Part shown: one piece after another, positions 34,760 to 43,589 of the stretch
Numbering within the stretch: position 1 is the stretch's first letter
Layout: each line of letters begins with the position of its first letter
Assembly (NCBI GenBank): GCA_028824125.1
Contig: JAPPES010000087.1
Coordinates: forward strand, 1-52,679
Length of the DNA stretch: 52,679 nucleotides
Source: Candidatus Poribacteria bacterium
GTDB taxonomy: Bacteria > Poribacteria > WGA-4E > WGA-3G
Direction of reading: 5' to 3'
Made by a program: the position numbers and the translations under genes
The notes under the pieces: model-generated
Told to the model about the DNA's origin: nothing
Seen by the model: only the letters and a program-made list of their open reading frames with translations
Databases searched by the model: none

Positions 34760-34880
34760 GGCTCAGGACTTAGGCATTCCCCCTTGATAAGGGGGGTTAA
34801 AAAGTCGCTATTTGAGTGATTTAACCCCCTAAATCCCCCTTATCAAGGGACTTTGAGAAGAAATGCGTAAGTCCTGTGGC
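34760..34880. repeat. MITE-like element, short relative of 22564-22846
   Basis: The ends GGCTCAGGACTTAGGCATT and AATGCGTAAGTCCTGTGGC are inverted repeats. Almost the whole 121-base element can fold into one long hairpin (TTGATAAGGGGGGTTAAA against TTTAACCCCCTAAATCCC and following). Its place 8 bases after a stop codon suggests it may also terminate transcription. Confidence 0.75.
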
Positions 34881-35122
34881 TAATTTAACCTATGGCGTGC
34901 TTTGTAGTGCGCCTTTCTTTTTTACAAAACCCTTTCCAAGTAAACTAAAACTTTCCTTTATTTACTGCTCACTTTAGTATTAAAATACCAAATTTGACAA
35001 CAACACCCATAATCTGTTAAAATTGTAAACACCGTAGCGAAAGTGTCTGTTTAATCTTGTAACATTCTCATAATGTCTTTGTATTAACGACAAACTTGTT
35101 TTCAGTTTATAGTAAACCTATA

Positions 35123-35252
35123 ATTATAGTGAAACCTAAAAATATATGCACATTCCCTGGTAGATGCGGTTTCTAACCGCATCATTTACACCAGTTCGGT
35201 TGGGAAACCGAACCTACCGTAGTGTATAAATAATTATGGATTTTACTATAAT
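35123..35252. repeat. MITE-like element with ATTATAGTGAAACC ends
   Basis: ATTATAGTGAAACC (35123-35136) pairs with GGATTTTACTATAAT (35238-35252) with one or two mismatches. Inside are two small palindromes (GATGCGGTTTCTAACCGCATC and GTTCGGTTGGGAAACCGAAC). A related left arm lies at 40040-40052 and another at 52600-52612. Confidence 0.65.
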
Positions 35253-35439
35253 GGAACACTTCTGTAGCGCAAACTGTTAGTTTGCATCTCATCGGTACAA
35301 ACTAAAAGTTTATGCTACTATCTTCTATTGTCCGTTGTGTTTCCAAAACAGGTTTATTAAGCGTCCTAATAATTTCAAAGTTCACTATAAATTCAGTTGT
35401 GTCCGGCAATACTTAAAAAATAATGAGGTGAATTGTGCT

Positions 35440-36555
35440 ATGAAAAGTAACAAAAACAAAATGTTTTTACTAATTTCTTTGGGAATACATTTTGCATTGA
35501 TGTTAATTATATCACCGTTTTTAATCGAACATTTCAAGGAAAAAGATGATGCTCTCTCTTTTGAATTTTTTAAGGTAGATACTCCTGAACAAATAAAAAG
35601 ACGTGTGATGCGCGAACACCAGCAGGTACAACCGAAACGTAGCACCGATGATGGTGCGCCGACTCTTTTGCGCGCAGCACCAAAGTATACCCCTGAGATA
35701 AACCCACCAAAAGCTCCGATTCACGATACTGTCGTCCCAGAAATTGTTACTTTTGCAAATATACCGCAGACGAACGTTCCTGTAATACCGAACACGAGTT
35801 TTGGGAAAGACGCTGAAACAGCGGGGCCCGTTGTCGATCCAGAATACCGTGGGGCAGGAGGCAACGTCCCTGGCCCTGGACGAGGCGGCACTGGCACCGG
35901 GCGTGGCAGCGGTGTAGGCAGAGGATTGTCAAACGTAGCGGGAGTGGAGGGTGTAGAGGACCTCGGCTCAATATTTTTGGATGAACACATCAAGGGACTC
36001 GGTATCTTTGACGATGACGTAAAACCTGGACATGGATTAATAGGTAAGGTCTATGTGCCTGGTGGAACATTTCGTTTTATGCCTAATTTTAAGCGGATGA
36101 CACCTCTATATACCTTTGCAGCGACTAATTTGGATGTAGCTCCAAGACATTATACTGAGGGTTTTCCCACACCGCAGAAACAGAATGTACTTGAATATTT
36201 CGTTATACATTTCCGTGGAAAATTGGCTGTGGATACACCTGGAACTTATATGTTTGAGTTGAGCTCTGATGATGGGTCAAAGTTATTTATAAATGGAAAT
36301 TTAGTTGTAGATAACGACGGGCTTCACCCTACTCAAAGTAGCAGAGCTCATCTCAGACTTCAGGCAGGTTTTCACCCTGTTGAAATACACTATTTCCAAG
36401 GACCAGGACATTCGCTTTCACTACAATGGTATTATAAACCACCAAACCATCCAAGACAGATTGTACCACCCGAAGTTATCTTCCATCCCGGTAAGCCTGA
36501 CGATCCAGATGAACTAAAAAATATAAAACAGCATATCAAAAAGATGGAAAAATGA
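35440..36555 (+). CDS. PA14-domain protein with TonB-like N-terminal anchor
   Basis: A 371-residue protein; the frame is open to 35335, but ATG 35440 has GAGGTG upstream and starts a TonB-like anchor (MFLLISLGIHFALMLIISPF, about 8-27). A Pro-rich linker (about 50-125) and a Gly-rich stretch (about 130-160, GRGGTGTGRGSGVGRG) follow. The C-terminal part (about 195-345) is a PA14/GLEYA-like sugar-binding fold (GTYMFELSSDDGSKLFINGN, LVVDNDG, LSLQWYYKPP). The anchor and linker resemble energy-transducer TonB proteins, but the TonB C-terminal domain is replaced by PA14, so it is probably periplasmic and binding rather than energy-transducing. The DUF4159 gene follows 16 bases later. Confidence 0.75.
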   Translation: MKSNKNKMFLLISLGIHFALMLIISPFLIEHFKEKDDALSFEFFKVDTPEQIKRRVMREHQQVQPKRSTDDGAPTLLRAAPKYTPEINPPKAPIHDTVVPEIVTFANIPQTNVPVIPNTSFGKDAETAGPVVDPEYRGAGGNVPGPGRGGTGTGRGSGVGRGLSNVAGVEGVEDLGSIFLDEHIKGLGIFDDDVKPGHGLIGKVYVPGGTFRFMPNFKRMTPLYTFAATNLDVAPRHYTEGFPTPQKQNVLEYFVIHFRGKLAVDTPGTYMFELSSDDGSKLFINGNLVVDNDGLHPTQSSRAHLRLQAGFHPVEIHYFQGPGHSLSLQWYYKPPNHPRQIVPPEVIFHPGKPDDPDELKNIKQHIKKMEK

Positions 36556-36571
36556 AGTCTAAGGGACTCTG

Positions 36572-37369
36572 ATGAAAAACCTTCTTGTTATATTGTGTTT
36601 CCTGCTTCTCTGCGGGACTGCCAGTGCACAGAAGAGTATGCGAATTATAATCTCATTAACCGTTCTCATCACAACATTCTTTCCTAATACGCTTCGAAAT
36701 TCTCAGGCGGACCTGGAGCATGATTTTACCTTTGTTCGCCTCCAATATCGGGGTAAACTCACCCAACTGAGCAATTGGGAGGTAGATTACCCTGCTTCTG
36801 ACCGAAATTTTATCTACCAACTTCGCAAGCAGACCAATATTGATGCTGCACCTGATGGGAAAATTGTTCCCGTTTGGTCAGAAGAACTATTTGATTATCC
36901 TTTTGCTTATCTATTAGAGGTTGGAAGTATGCGGCTTAGCAATACAGATGCTGAAAACCTGCGTGAATATCTCTTGCGTGGCGGGTTCATCTTTGTTGAC
37001 GATTTTCACGGCGGGTTGGAGTGGAAGTCGTTTTATACTGAATTCAAAAAAATCTTTCCGAAGCGGGAACCGGTGGACATCCCTGTATCACATCCGATTT
37101 TTCGGTGTTTCTTTACAATCGAAAAATTGATACAGATTCCTGGCCTCCGCGCGCTCTTCAGTGGGCAGACTTATGAACGCTACGACGGACACCCTGCACG
37201 ATATATGGGCGTTTTTGACGACAAAGGGCGACTTATGATGTTGATATGTTTTAATTCTGACCTTGGCGATGCGTGGGAACATGCCGCAGAGGATTATTAT
37301 CCACGCGAGTATTCTAACATCGCACTGAAAATAGGTATCAATGCTGTTATTTATTCACTTACACATTGA
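36572..37369 (+). CDS. DUF4159 domain-containing protein
   Basis: A 265-residue protein with an N-terminal hydrophobic segment. Residues about 48-262 match DUF4159 (FTFVRLQYRG, NFIYQLRKQTNID, LREYLLRGGFIFVDDFHGG, FNSDLGDAWEHA). The fold is GATase1-like, but the family has no known enzyme activity. DUF4159 genes commonly accompany MoxR/VWA/DUF58 sets, and a VWA gene and a DUF4175-like gene occur on the other strand of this window. It is in an operon with the PA14 gene. Confidence 0.85.
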   Translation: MKNLLVILCFLLLCGTASAQKSMRIIISLTVLITTFFPNTLRNSQADLEHDFTFVRLQYRGKLTQLSNWEVDYPASDRNFIYQLRKQTNIDAAPDGKIVPVWSEELFDYPFAYLLEVGSMRLSNTDAENLREYLLRGGFIFVDDFHGGLEWKSFYTEFKKIFPKREPVDIPVSHPIFRCFFTIEKLIQIPGLRALFSGQTYERYDGHPARYMGVFDDKGRLMMLICFNSDLGDAWEHAAEDYYPREYSNIALKIGINAVIYSLTH

Positions 37370-37469
37370 AATGTGAACATATTTTCGGATATTACTATGA
37401 ATGGGCAGGGCAATTTATACAAAATTAACAGGATTTATCTTATTTTATTGAAGACAGGCAGAATACGCC

Positions 37470-37553
37470 AAATCAACGGTATGAATGCGCGTGGCAGAAT
37501 GCGCGTGTGGCATTCTGCATGATTCCCCGTATGGTATTCGCCATGATTCCCCG
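37470..37553. repeat. AAATCAACGGTATGAAT repeat, one-armed copy
   Basis: Left arm at 37470-37486 and the 42-base interior at 37493-37534 identical to 33137-33178; the right arm is replaced by GATTCCCCGCC. It lies in the gap between two convergent genes. Confidence 0.75.
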
Positions 37554-37588
37554 CCTACCGAGATGAATCGCGTTAATTTGGTATGGCT

Positions 37589-39976
37589 CTACCGGTCAGC
37601 ACCGTAATCAGGTTCTTTTGCCGCTCGGATTACCCATTCTTCAAAAACAGATTTGAATGACTTTGCTTTTTCTCCAAAATGGAGGTACTGGATACTTTTT
37701 ACTGGGACCGATACCTCTCCATAGATCGGTGAGCGTCCGTACAGTTTATCACCTTTAACTTCAAGCGGTTTAAAAATCAGAATTGGGTTGTGTATCAAAG
37801 CGAAGCGCACTTGAGACTGGGGGCGTGTAGGTTGCTGATTGTCAACTGTCTCTTTTGTCGATGTATCAGAGTCTTCAACGCTAATATCAACAATTCGCGC
37901 CACCCGGTCAATCGGGATAGAAATCTTTTTCAAGTTGGATTCAAACAGAATTGTTCCGCCATTGAAACTCAGGAATTTGCCCCGCCTTAAATCACCATTG
38001 TTTGCCACAAGGATATGGTTCGGTGGATTGTCGCGATTGAAACGTGGAACAGTTAACGCACGTTCTAATCTGACATCTAACGCTTCGGATTGGGTTTCAA
38101 GCGGATCAAACATAACTTCAACGCCGTGCTGAAGGGCAGCAACGTCGTTAGCGGCAAAATCTCCTCCGAGAATAATAACTTTCGGATTTTCTCCAGGTTT
38201 TTCATTATTCACTATTATTTTCAGGGTACCATCTTCGGCTCTCTGCATCATCGCATCCAGTTTTCTGCCATCCTCTAAAATGATGCGATGTTTATCTCCA
38301 CCTGTGATGGTAATTGGGTTCCGGTTTTCCTTTCGGGTTTGCGTTTTACCACGTGTGAACTCAATGCCTTTGATATGTGCGGAGTCTATACGCGTCGCAC
38401 TGATAAAAGGCGATTGCAAACTAACAGCGGTTTGGTCGCACGTCAGAACTTTACATGGGATGACTTCTCCGTTTTTCAAATGCAACAGATGGGGAAAAAT
38501 CTCTACATCAAAAGGACGTAGCCTTGATACGTGCTTATTATTGCGTTCTACACGGACAGATTGGATATTCGCAAGGGACACCGGCTCCGATGTGCCTACA
38601 GGCTGTAATTGAATGCTTGATGTCCCTTTGCTGTCAAAAATCACATGCCCACGGAGGCTGTTTGATGGAAAGAACATCTTATCATAATCTTGTCCCCGTT
38701 CTTTGATTTTGGCTTTAGACTCAAACCGAAGCATTGAAGCACCAGCAAATGAACAGGTTACCGGTTGATCTGCGAATGCAGTCTGCAGTAAAACGCTATC
38801 CATGTCCAGTTGGACTATCTGTCCACGTATAACGGATCCGTCAATATATGTTAACGCCATAGATTCGTCGGTTGTTGTCAATGTTTTCCCCGGTTGGACA
38901 ACGCGGTCAATCTGCTGTAGGTTGATATCCGATCGCCCCCCATCCGAGTCAAGGACATAAGTTCTGTCTTTTTCTACAAACAGTTTGCCGTAAAAAACTT
39001 CTCCATTCATCAGGTGGACTCGAGGTTTAGAGAAATCAGCTTGTTGGTTTTTGAATTCGGCAGGCTGCCGATAGACTTTTAACCGCCGTATTGTTAAATT
39101 TTGACCTCGATTATAAATATAGAGCCCCGGTGATGTGAGAGTCGGTTGGACATTTTCCAGTTCTAAAAGTAAATTGCCATTCAAGTCAAACACTTTCAGC
39201 ATCCCGAGGTCCTGATCATAAGCAAGTCGCAATCGGAAGCTGCGACGATCCGGTCCAATTGCCATTATAGATTCAAATAGTGTGCCTTGAACAACGACGA
39301 GTTCGTGGATCCAGGTTTCCACCCGTAGTGTTTCGTACAAGTTTTTCCCGAGCGCAAGAACAAAACCGGGATTGGGTATAGTAGACGCTAATTCGAGATC
39401 AATTTCAAAACGTTTTGGCCATTCAAGTGTGTGGAAGATATTCGCCTTTTTTTGATCTGTGTGTGGATGTCCGTTGTGATCGGGATACCAGCCGGTGTAA
39501 TTTTCAACTGCCTTCCTACCTACATTTTCCTTAGGTGGTTTCCAAGCACTTAGCTGTGAACCATCAAAAATGAGGTTGGGATGTGAGCGACTTTCAAGCG
39601 AATAGATCAATTCTCTATTCACTCGGAATTTGCCATGACGTTTGCTGAAAAAGTGGAGGGTATTTTCATCTGAACCGATAATATCCGCTATCCAAACATC
39701 ACCCAATACTGTGCCGACGCGAAAAGTCTCGGTTGCTGGTGCGGGTTGTTTTGAAAAAACAATTGAATCCAATACGTTGACGTCAATAATGAGATCGTCA
39801 GAAAAATATGGTGATGCCCAACGGATCTTCCCCGACTTGCTTTCTAATAGTTTGCCGGAAAGCGCATCTCCATTTTTCCAGCGTAAATGTGTTTCCTGAG
39901 CCAATGTCGTAATAGGGATCCACATCATAGCGATTACGATGGCAGCGATCACTATCTTTTTGGGATACTCTTGCAT
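37589..39976 (-). CDS. Large secreted protein with DUF1080-like domain and repeated small beta modules
   Basis: A 795-residue protein. ATG 39976 is preferred over 40003 because AGGAGG lies within the longer frame 6 bases before it. A signal peptide (about 5-26) is followed by short beta modules of the type LRWKNGDALSGKLLESKSGK, recurring near residues 30, 80, 335, 390, 505, 570 and 665. Residues about 130-315 resemble a DUF1080/LamG-like jelly roll (LIFDGSQLSAWKPP). The modules look like small barrels that measure or bind, and no catalytic residues are recognised. Similar architectures are known as hypothetical proteins in planctomycete-like bacteria (recalled). A compound repeat region lies upstream. 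Confidence 0.65.
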   Translation of the reverse strand: MQEYPKKIVIAAIVIAMMWIPITTLAQETHLRWKNGDALSGKLLESKSGKIRWASPYFSDDLIIDVNVLDSIVFSKQPAPATETFRVGTVLGDVWIADIIGSDENTLHFFSKRHGKFRVNRELIYSLESRSHPNLIFDGSQLSAWKPPKENVGRKAVENYTGWYPDHNGHPHTDQKKANIFHTLEWPKRFEIDLELASTIPNPGFVLALGKNLYETLRVETWIHELVVVQGTLFESIMAIGPDRRSFRLRLAYDQDLGMLKVFDLNGNLLLELENVQPTLTSPGLYIYNRGQNLTIRRLKVYRQPAEFKNQQADFSKPRVHLMNGEVFYGKLFVEKDRTYVLDSDGGRSDINLQQIDRVVQPGKTLTTTDESMALTYIDGSVIRGQIVQLDMDSVLLQTAFADQPVTCSFAGASMLRFESKAKIKERGQDYDKMFFPSNSLRGHVIFDSKGTSSIQLQPVGTSEPVSLANIQSVRVERNNKHVSRLRPFDVEIFPHLLHLKNGEVIPCKVLTCDQTAVSLQSPFISATRIDSAHIKGIEFTRGKTQTRKENRNPITITGGDKHRIILEDGRKLDAMMQRAEDGTLKIIVNNEKPGENPKVIILGGDFAANDVAALQHGVEVMFDPLETQSEALDVRLERALTVPRFNRDNPPNHILVANNGDLRRGKFLSFNGGTILFESNLKKISIPIDRVARIVDISVEDSDTSTKETVDNQQPTRPQSQVRFALIHNPILIFKPLEVKGDKLYGRSPIYGEVSVPVKSIQYLHFGEKAKSFKSVFEEWVIRAAKEPDYGADR

Positions 39977-40039
39977 TGCATTCCTCCTTCTTGTAGTAGT
40001 CAATATTCGCCTGTTCGCTTTTAGAGAAGTTTATATCAA

Positions 40040-40542
40040 TATAGTGAAATCTAAAATGCCTTTACATTTCTTTAGGTTAGCAGTGTTTGCAGAATTTTTT
40101 TCGTAGGTCGGGTAGAACTTGCGAAACCCATAGACGTTAATTTAAGAAAACATAGGAATTATTATGTTCACTTTTCAATACACCCGGTTATTGAGTTTAT
40201 CCTATCTTTAGTCCCGTAGGGACGGAATGTTTATAGCATTATGTTCAACTCACCCTCTTTAGTCCCGTAGGGACGGAATGTTTATGGACTTGCATTGGTA
40301 TCCACATATCGTCCCTACGGGACTAAAGAAGGTGTTTATTTCGTTTTTCTATAAACATACCGCCCCTACGGGGCTGAGGAACATACTTATATTAGAAAAA
40401 TCTTAAATTGACATCTATGGGTAGAGCTTGCGAAACCCGACATTTTATATAGTGCCATGTCGGGTTTCGCAAGCTCTACCCGACCTACAATACTAACAAT
40501 TTGCACTACAGAAATGTACCATTAATTATAGGTTTTACTATA
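40040..40542. repeat. Compound nested inverted-repeat element
   Basis: Three layers are arranged as mirrors. Outermost: TATAGTGAAATCT (40040) and AGGTTTTACTATA (40530). Middle: CGTAGGTCGGGTAGAACTTG (about 40105) and CAAGCTCTACCCGACCTAC (about 40470). Innermost: four REP-like palindromes. It looks like elements inserted within elements, or one large cruciform. Confidence 0.6.
40207..40377. repeat. Four REP-like palindromes
   Basis: Copies with the core TAGTCCCGTAGGGACGGAAT lie at 40207-40236 and 40257-40286 (direct), with inverted copies at 40311-40330 and about 40350-40377. The first two are 50 bases apart. The core GTCCCGTAGGGAC is itself palindromic, as in REP elements spread by RAYT transposases; no such transposase lies in the window. 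Confidence 0.7.
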
Positions 40543-40762
40543 AAAACGTGAGTTTGATAAATAGTTAGGACTTCCACATTTCCTCTTAAAGTCCCCCTGA
40601 TAAGAGGGATTTAGGGGGCGGGCCCCCATAGCGATAGCGTCCGGGGAGATAAAAACACCAAAATAACGATTTTTTAAGCAAATATGTCCGTTCCTTGTTC
40701 AATTTGCGCCCGTCATTTTAATTATCAAACTCACGTTATAAAATCTACCTTTTGGCATGGAG

Positions 40763-41866
40763 CTATCTTTCATAAATAGGTAAAAGACGGTAGTTCAAAG
40801 CTAAGGTAAGCACAGCCATTCCTGTGCCATAAGCTTTGCCGTAAGAACTGTTGAAACTTCCATCTTGTTGTTGCATCTTCTGAAGTCGCTCAATAGTGCG
40901 TTGATTCCATGCTTGCCATGCTTCAAAGTCACTTTGAAACAACGCCTGAGCCATGTAGTATAGTGTATAGAACATGTAATGATTGCCGATATTAAAATTC
41001 GCTCTGCGTTTGATGAATTCGGCAGTGGATTTGTATTCTGGTGTGTCCTTCCTTTTGCCGATTGCGTAGACGAGGGTTGCGATTGCAGAACGGGTGAGTC
41101 CATCACCGTGGCTGCTTGATGGCTTATAGGAGACACCACCCCCGCGCATTGTGCAGGTTTGAAAAAAGTTCAATGCTTTGTCAATAGCCTCATTAGGCAC
41201 TTCAATGCCAGCGTTTCGCGCCCCAAGTATTCCCATTAAAACGGTTCCGGCAACGGTTGTATCAGCATCGCGTGCTTGTGGCGAGTAGCGCCATGCACCC
41301 CAGGGATTTTTTTCTTGTGCTGTCAATGCACATCGCACCGCAAGCTCTAACGCCTCACTGAGGGTGCGTCTTCTATTTTCAGGTACGTCACTTCCTTTCC
41401 AAAGCAGATTCTCACTTACGACACCATACGCCTCGGACAGTGCTAACGTGGCAAACCCGTGATGGTACATTGATGCATGTCCGCTCGTTCCCATGTACCC
41501 TGTTTTTGCGTTTTGATTAGCGATGATGCTGCGTAAGGCTTTACGGATATGTGTGGCATAAGGACCGTAATCAGGGTCTTCACCACTTGCCATAAATGCC
41601 ATTACACATATACCTGTTATGCCTGGACCATTTCGTGATGCTTGCCAACTTCCATCTTCTAACTGTGTATTAGCGAGGTATTGTAAACTTCGGTCATTAA
41701 TACTTCTAACTGCTGGTGGGACACCTGTGCCGTAGCGAAGGGTTGGATCTTGTGCGTAAGTTGGTTCGCTGAAGAGCGTTACCAGCAACATTAGAAAACC
41801 TGAAAATCCGATAGTGAGTGTATATTTATTTATCAGTAAACCTGAAACTATTTTGTATTTTGCCAT
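40763..41866 (-). CDS. Prenyltransferase/squalene-cyclase-fold protein, exported
   Basis: A 367-residue protein with a signal peptide (about 15-38, ending in YAQ). The rest is an alpha/alpha toroid built of repeats such as SLQYLANTQLEDGSWQ, AVRCALTAQEKNPWGAWRYS and RLQKMQQQDGSFNSSYG (QxxDGSW-type QW motifs). A DADTTVAG segment lies where squalene-hopene cyclases have their acidic DxDD motif, but the protein is far shorter than a cyclase (about 630) and exported, so cyclase activity is unlikely. Such proteins often accompany VWA/DUF4159 sets. The ribosome site GGAGGAAG lies within the end of the upstream gene, so translation is coupled. Confidence 0.78.
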   Translation of the reverse strand: MAKYKIVSGLLINKYTLTIGFSGFLMLLVTLFSEPTYAQDPTLRYGTGVPPAVRSINDRSLQYLANTQLEDGSWQASRNGPGITGICVMAFMASGEDPDYGPYATHIRKALRSIIANQNAKTGYMGTSGHASMYHHGFATLALSEAYGVVSENLLWKGSDVPENRRRTLSEALELAVRCALTAQEKNPWGAWRYSPQARDADTTVAGTVLMGILGARNAGIEVPNEAIDKALNFFQTCTMRGGGVSYKPSSSHGDGLTRSAIATLVYAIGKRKDTPEYKSTAEFIKRRANFNIGNHYMFYTLYYMAQALFQSDFEAWQAWNQRTIERLQKMQQQDGSFNSSYGKAYGTGMAVLTLALNYRLLPIYER

Positions 41867-41868
41867 GA

Positions 41869-43512
41869 TTATCTTCCTCCTTTAAGTATACTTTGCTGTC
41901 CAGGACTCAGGACATCTTGGTCCATCCGAATAAAAAATTCAATAGACATCAATTGCAATCTCTCATAGCTCAACGAGGGGACAGTTAATTGCTCTGCTGT
42001 CATTTTGAATTGTTCCCGCTGCACATCGTTAAGTAGCATAATCATATCTATGTGAGCCAGAATAAGATTCCGAGCTGTTTGTATATGGAAATTTTCTCGT
42101 TCTGTTTGGCGTGCTTTATATTGTAAATAAGCATCTTCAGAGAGGATATCTTTGATTGCCTGTTGGTAAAGCGGATGTTTTGTAATGTTGGACAGTTCAT
42201 TTTCACCACATGGTTTGTTTGTGCTTCTCTCGCCCCATAACTCTTTCTTCATGGACTCAAGCTTCTCTAAAGCCTGTTCGCGGGAAATGTTTTGCAACAT
42301 GAATGCTTGCGTAAGAGAGTCTATTTTTGAAATGAATTCGAAATTGTCATCTACGTCCGGTAATTCCATTTCAATATACTGTTGGACAACACCGTTGGTA
42401 ACGAGTTTCATACGTTTTGATGCGCTTTCGTTGAGCGTACCTAACTGTTCAGTATGTGCCATCAGTATTGCTTCAGTAAGAACCCATTTTTGTGATTTAG
42501 GGATAATTTCATCAGGTTCGTCTTTCTCAACTATTTCGTCAGTTTGCGGATCAAATACCTTAACTTTGACTAAATCCTTTCCATCGTAATAATCAATCAT
42601 TACATAGCAAATTTTTGTCTGTGTTTGGTTTAAGACACTCTCCAGAGGTGCCTCCAATTCATTATGTATTAGGTTTACAATTCCCTGGGATATAGGTTCG
42701 TCCATAACGTCCAGGAATGTGAATTCTGGTTTATTGCTGATTGTGTCAAGCAGCAATTTCGCCATGTGTTTGCGTTGATTGACTGTCAGACTCAATGTTT
42801 GGTCAAGGACTGCTATCATAAATTGAACCATTGTTTGTTGAACCTGCTGTCGCCACGCTTTCATGAAATCCAGATAATCCTGAAGTTGTGTTTCCGTTAG
42901 GTATTTGGCAAATGCTGCCTTACAATCCGGGTGCGCTAACATTTCTATGATCAATCCGATGCTGCCATATTTTTGTGCCTCTGCAAATTCTCCTATTTTT
43001 TCTCCGTTTGCCTGCTCTAACACAGTATCAAACGCTTCAAAAATTGACTTGTGAAGTTTCTTAACAATAGACGCATCCAACCTGTAACGTTTGCCGATAT
43101 CTTCAACGACATGCTGTAGTAAGCCTTCAGCAAAAAGTGTTTCAAAATCGTCTCTTTTTGTCATTTTGACTGGGTGAGAGAGTTCACTCCCGGTAGTAAC
43201 TACCTTTGGTCCACTAACCCGAGTTCCGTATCCTCTTTTGTGGACCTTGATGGTATAGCGCCCTGCTGGGAGACCTTTGTATTCATACTTACCTTTAGCA
43301 TCAGTCTTGATTGTCCGCTCTTTTCCATCTGGACTAATAATCTTAACCGTAGCGCCTTCAATTGGTATTCGCTCTGCTCTTGCATTAATGTTTGCTTCAA
43401 TAACTTCACCGTAAATGGTCGCGCCATTTTCAGCAGTGTCTTCTGCAAGGGCAACACATGCAGATATACCGATACAAGCAATTACTATTAGCAGAAAACT
43501 AAAACGAGTCAT
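41869..43512 (-). CDS. Secreted protein: regulatory-like domain plus long helical region
   Basis: A 547-residue protein with a signal peptide (about 1-23). A CarboxypepD_reg-like beta sandwich (about 30-115, TIKTDAKGKYEYKGLPAGRYTI) is followed by about 400 residues of mostly helical sequence. The helical part contains LTxxQ-like stretches (LTETQLQDY, LTVNQRKHM) reminiscent of Spy/CpxP-type helices. It is a paralogue of the next gene upstream (shared signal peptide, first domain and the late LLNDVQREQ/LLNDMQRKQ and QTERENF/QSERENF motifs). Function unknown; an extracytoplasmic structural or stress role is a guess. The downstream gene starts 2 bases after its stop. Confidence 0.68.
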   Translation of the reverse strand: MTRFSFLLIVIACIGISACVALAEDTAENGATIYGEVIEANINARAERIPIEGATVKIISPDGKERTIKTDAKGKYEYKGLPAGRYTIKVHKRGYGTRVSGPKVVTTGSELSHPVKMTKRDDFETLFAEGLLQHVVEDIGKRYRLDASIVKKLHKSIFEAFDTVLEQANGEKIGEFAEAQKYGSIGLIIEMLAHPDCKAAFAKYLTETQLQDYLDFMKAWRQQVQQTMVQFMIAVLDQTLSLTVNQRKHMAKLLLDTISNKPEFTFLDVMDEPISQGIVNLIHNELEAPLESVLNQTQTKICYVMIDYYDGKDLVKVKVFDPQTDEIVEKDEPDEIIPKSQKWVLTEAILMAHTEQLGTLNESASKRMKLVTNGVVQQYIEMELPDVDDNFEFISKIDSLTQAFMLQNISREQALEKLESMKKELWGERSTNKPCGENELSNITKHPLYQQAIKDILSEDAYLQYKARQTERENFHIQTARNLILAHIDMIMLLNDVQREQFKMTAEQLTVPSLSYERLQLMSIEFFIRMDQDVLSPGQQSILKGGR

Positions 43513-43589
43513 TCCTCTGAGTCTCCCTGCAATCGTTTCGCCCTACTTGTGTTGAACATAAGTGCATTTAGCACCTAAGACCCGAATTG

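Larger units (their letters stand above)
34753..35439. other. Long AT-rich intergenic region
   Basis: A 687-base gap with two repeat elements (34760-34880 and 35123-35252). Near 35267-35285 is a GCAAACTGTTAGTTTGC palindrome that resembles the CGCAAACTAACAGTTTGCG one at 66-84. The region 34880-35120 is AT-rich with no recognisable gene or RNA. Confidence 0.55.
39977..40762. other. Long intergenic region filled with nested repeats
   Basis: 786 bases without a gene. It contains the nested inverted-repeat element (40040-40542) and, at 40560-40640, a fragment related to the GGACTTACGCATT family (TTAGGACTTCCACATTTCC and a GGGATTTAGGGGGCGGGCCCCC stretch). No RNA gene was recognised. Confidence 0.6.

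Noticed and set aside
40200-40380. Regularly spaced repeats resembling a small CRISPR array
   Set aside because: Only four copies, two of them inverted, with palindromic cores and no cas genes; this fits REP-like palindromes.
40763-41866. Calling the toroid-fold protein a squalene-hopene cyclase
   Set aside because: It is little more than half the length of a cyclase, carries a signal peptide, and has DADTT rather than the acidic catalytic motif.
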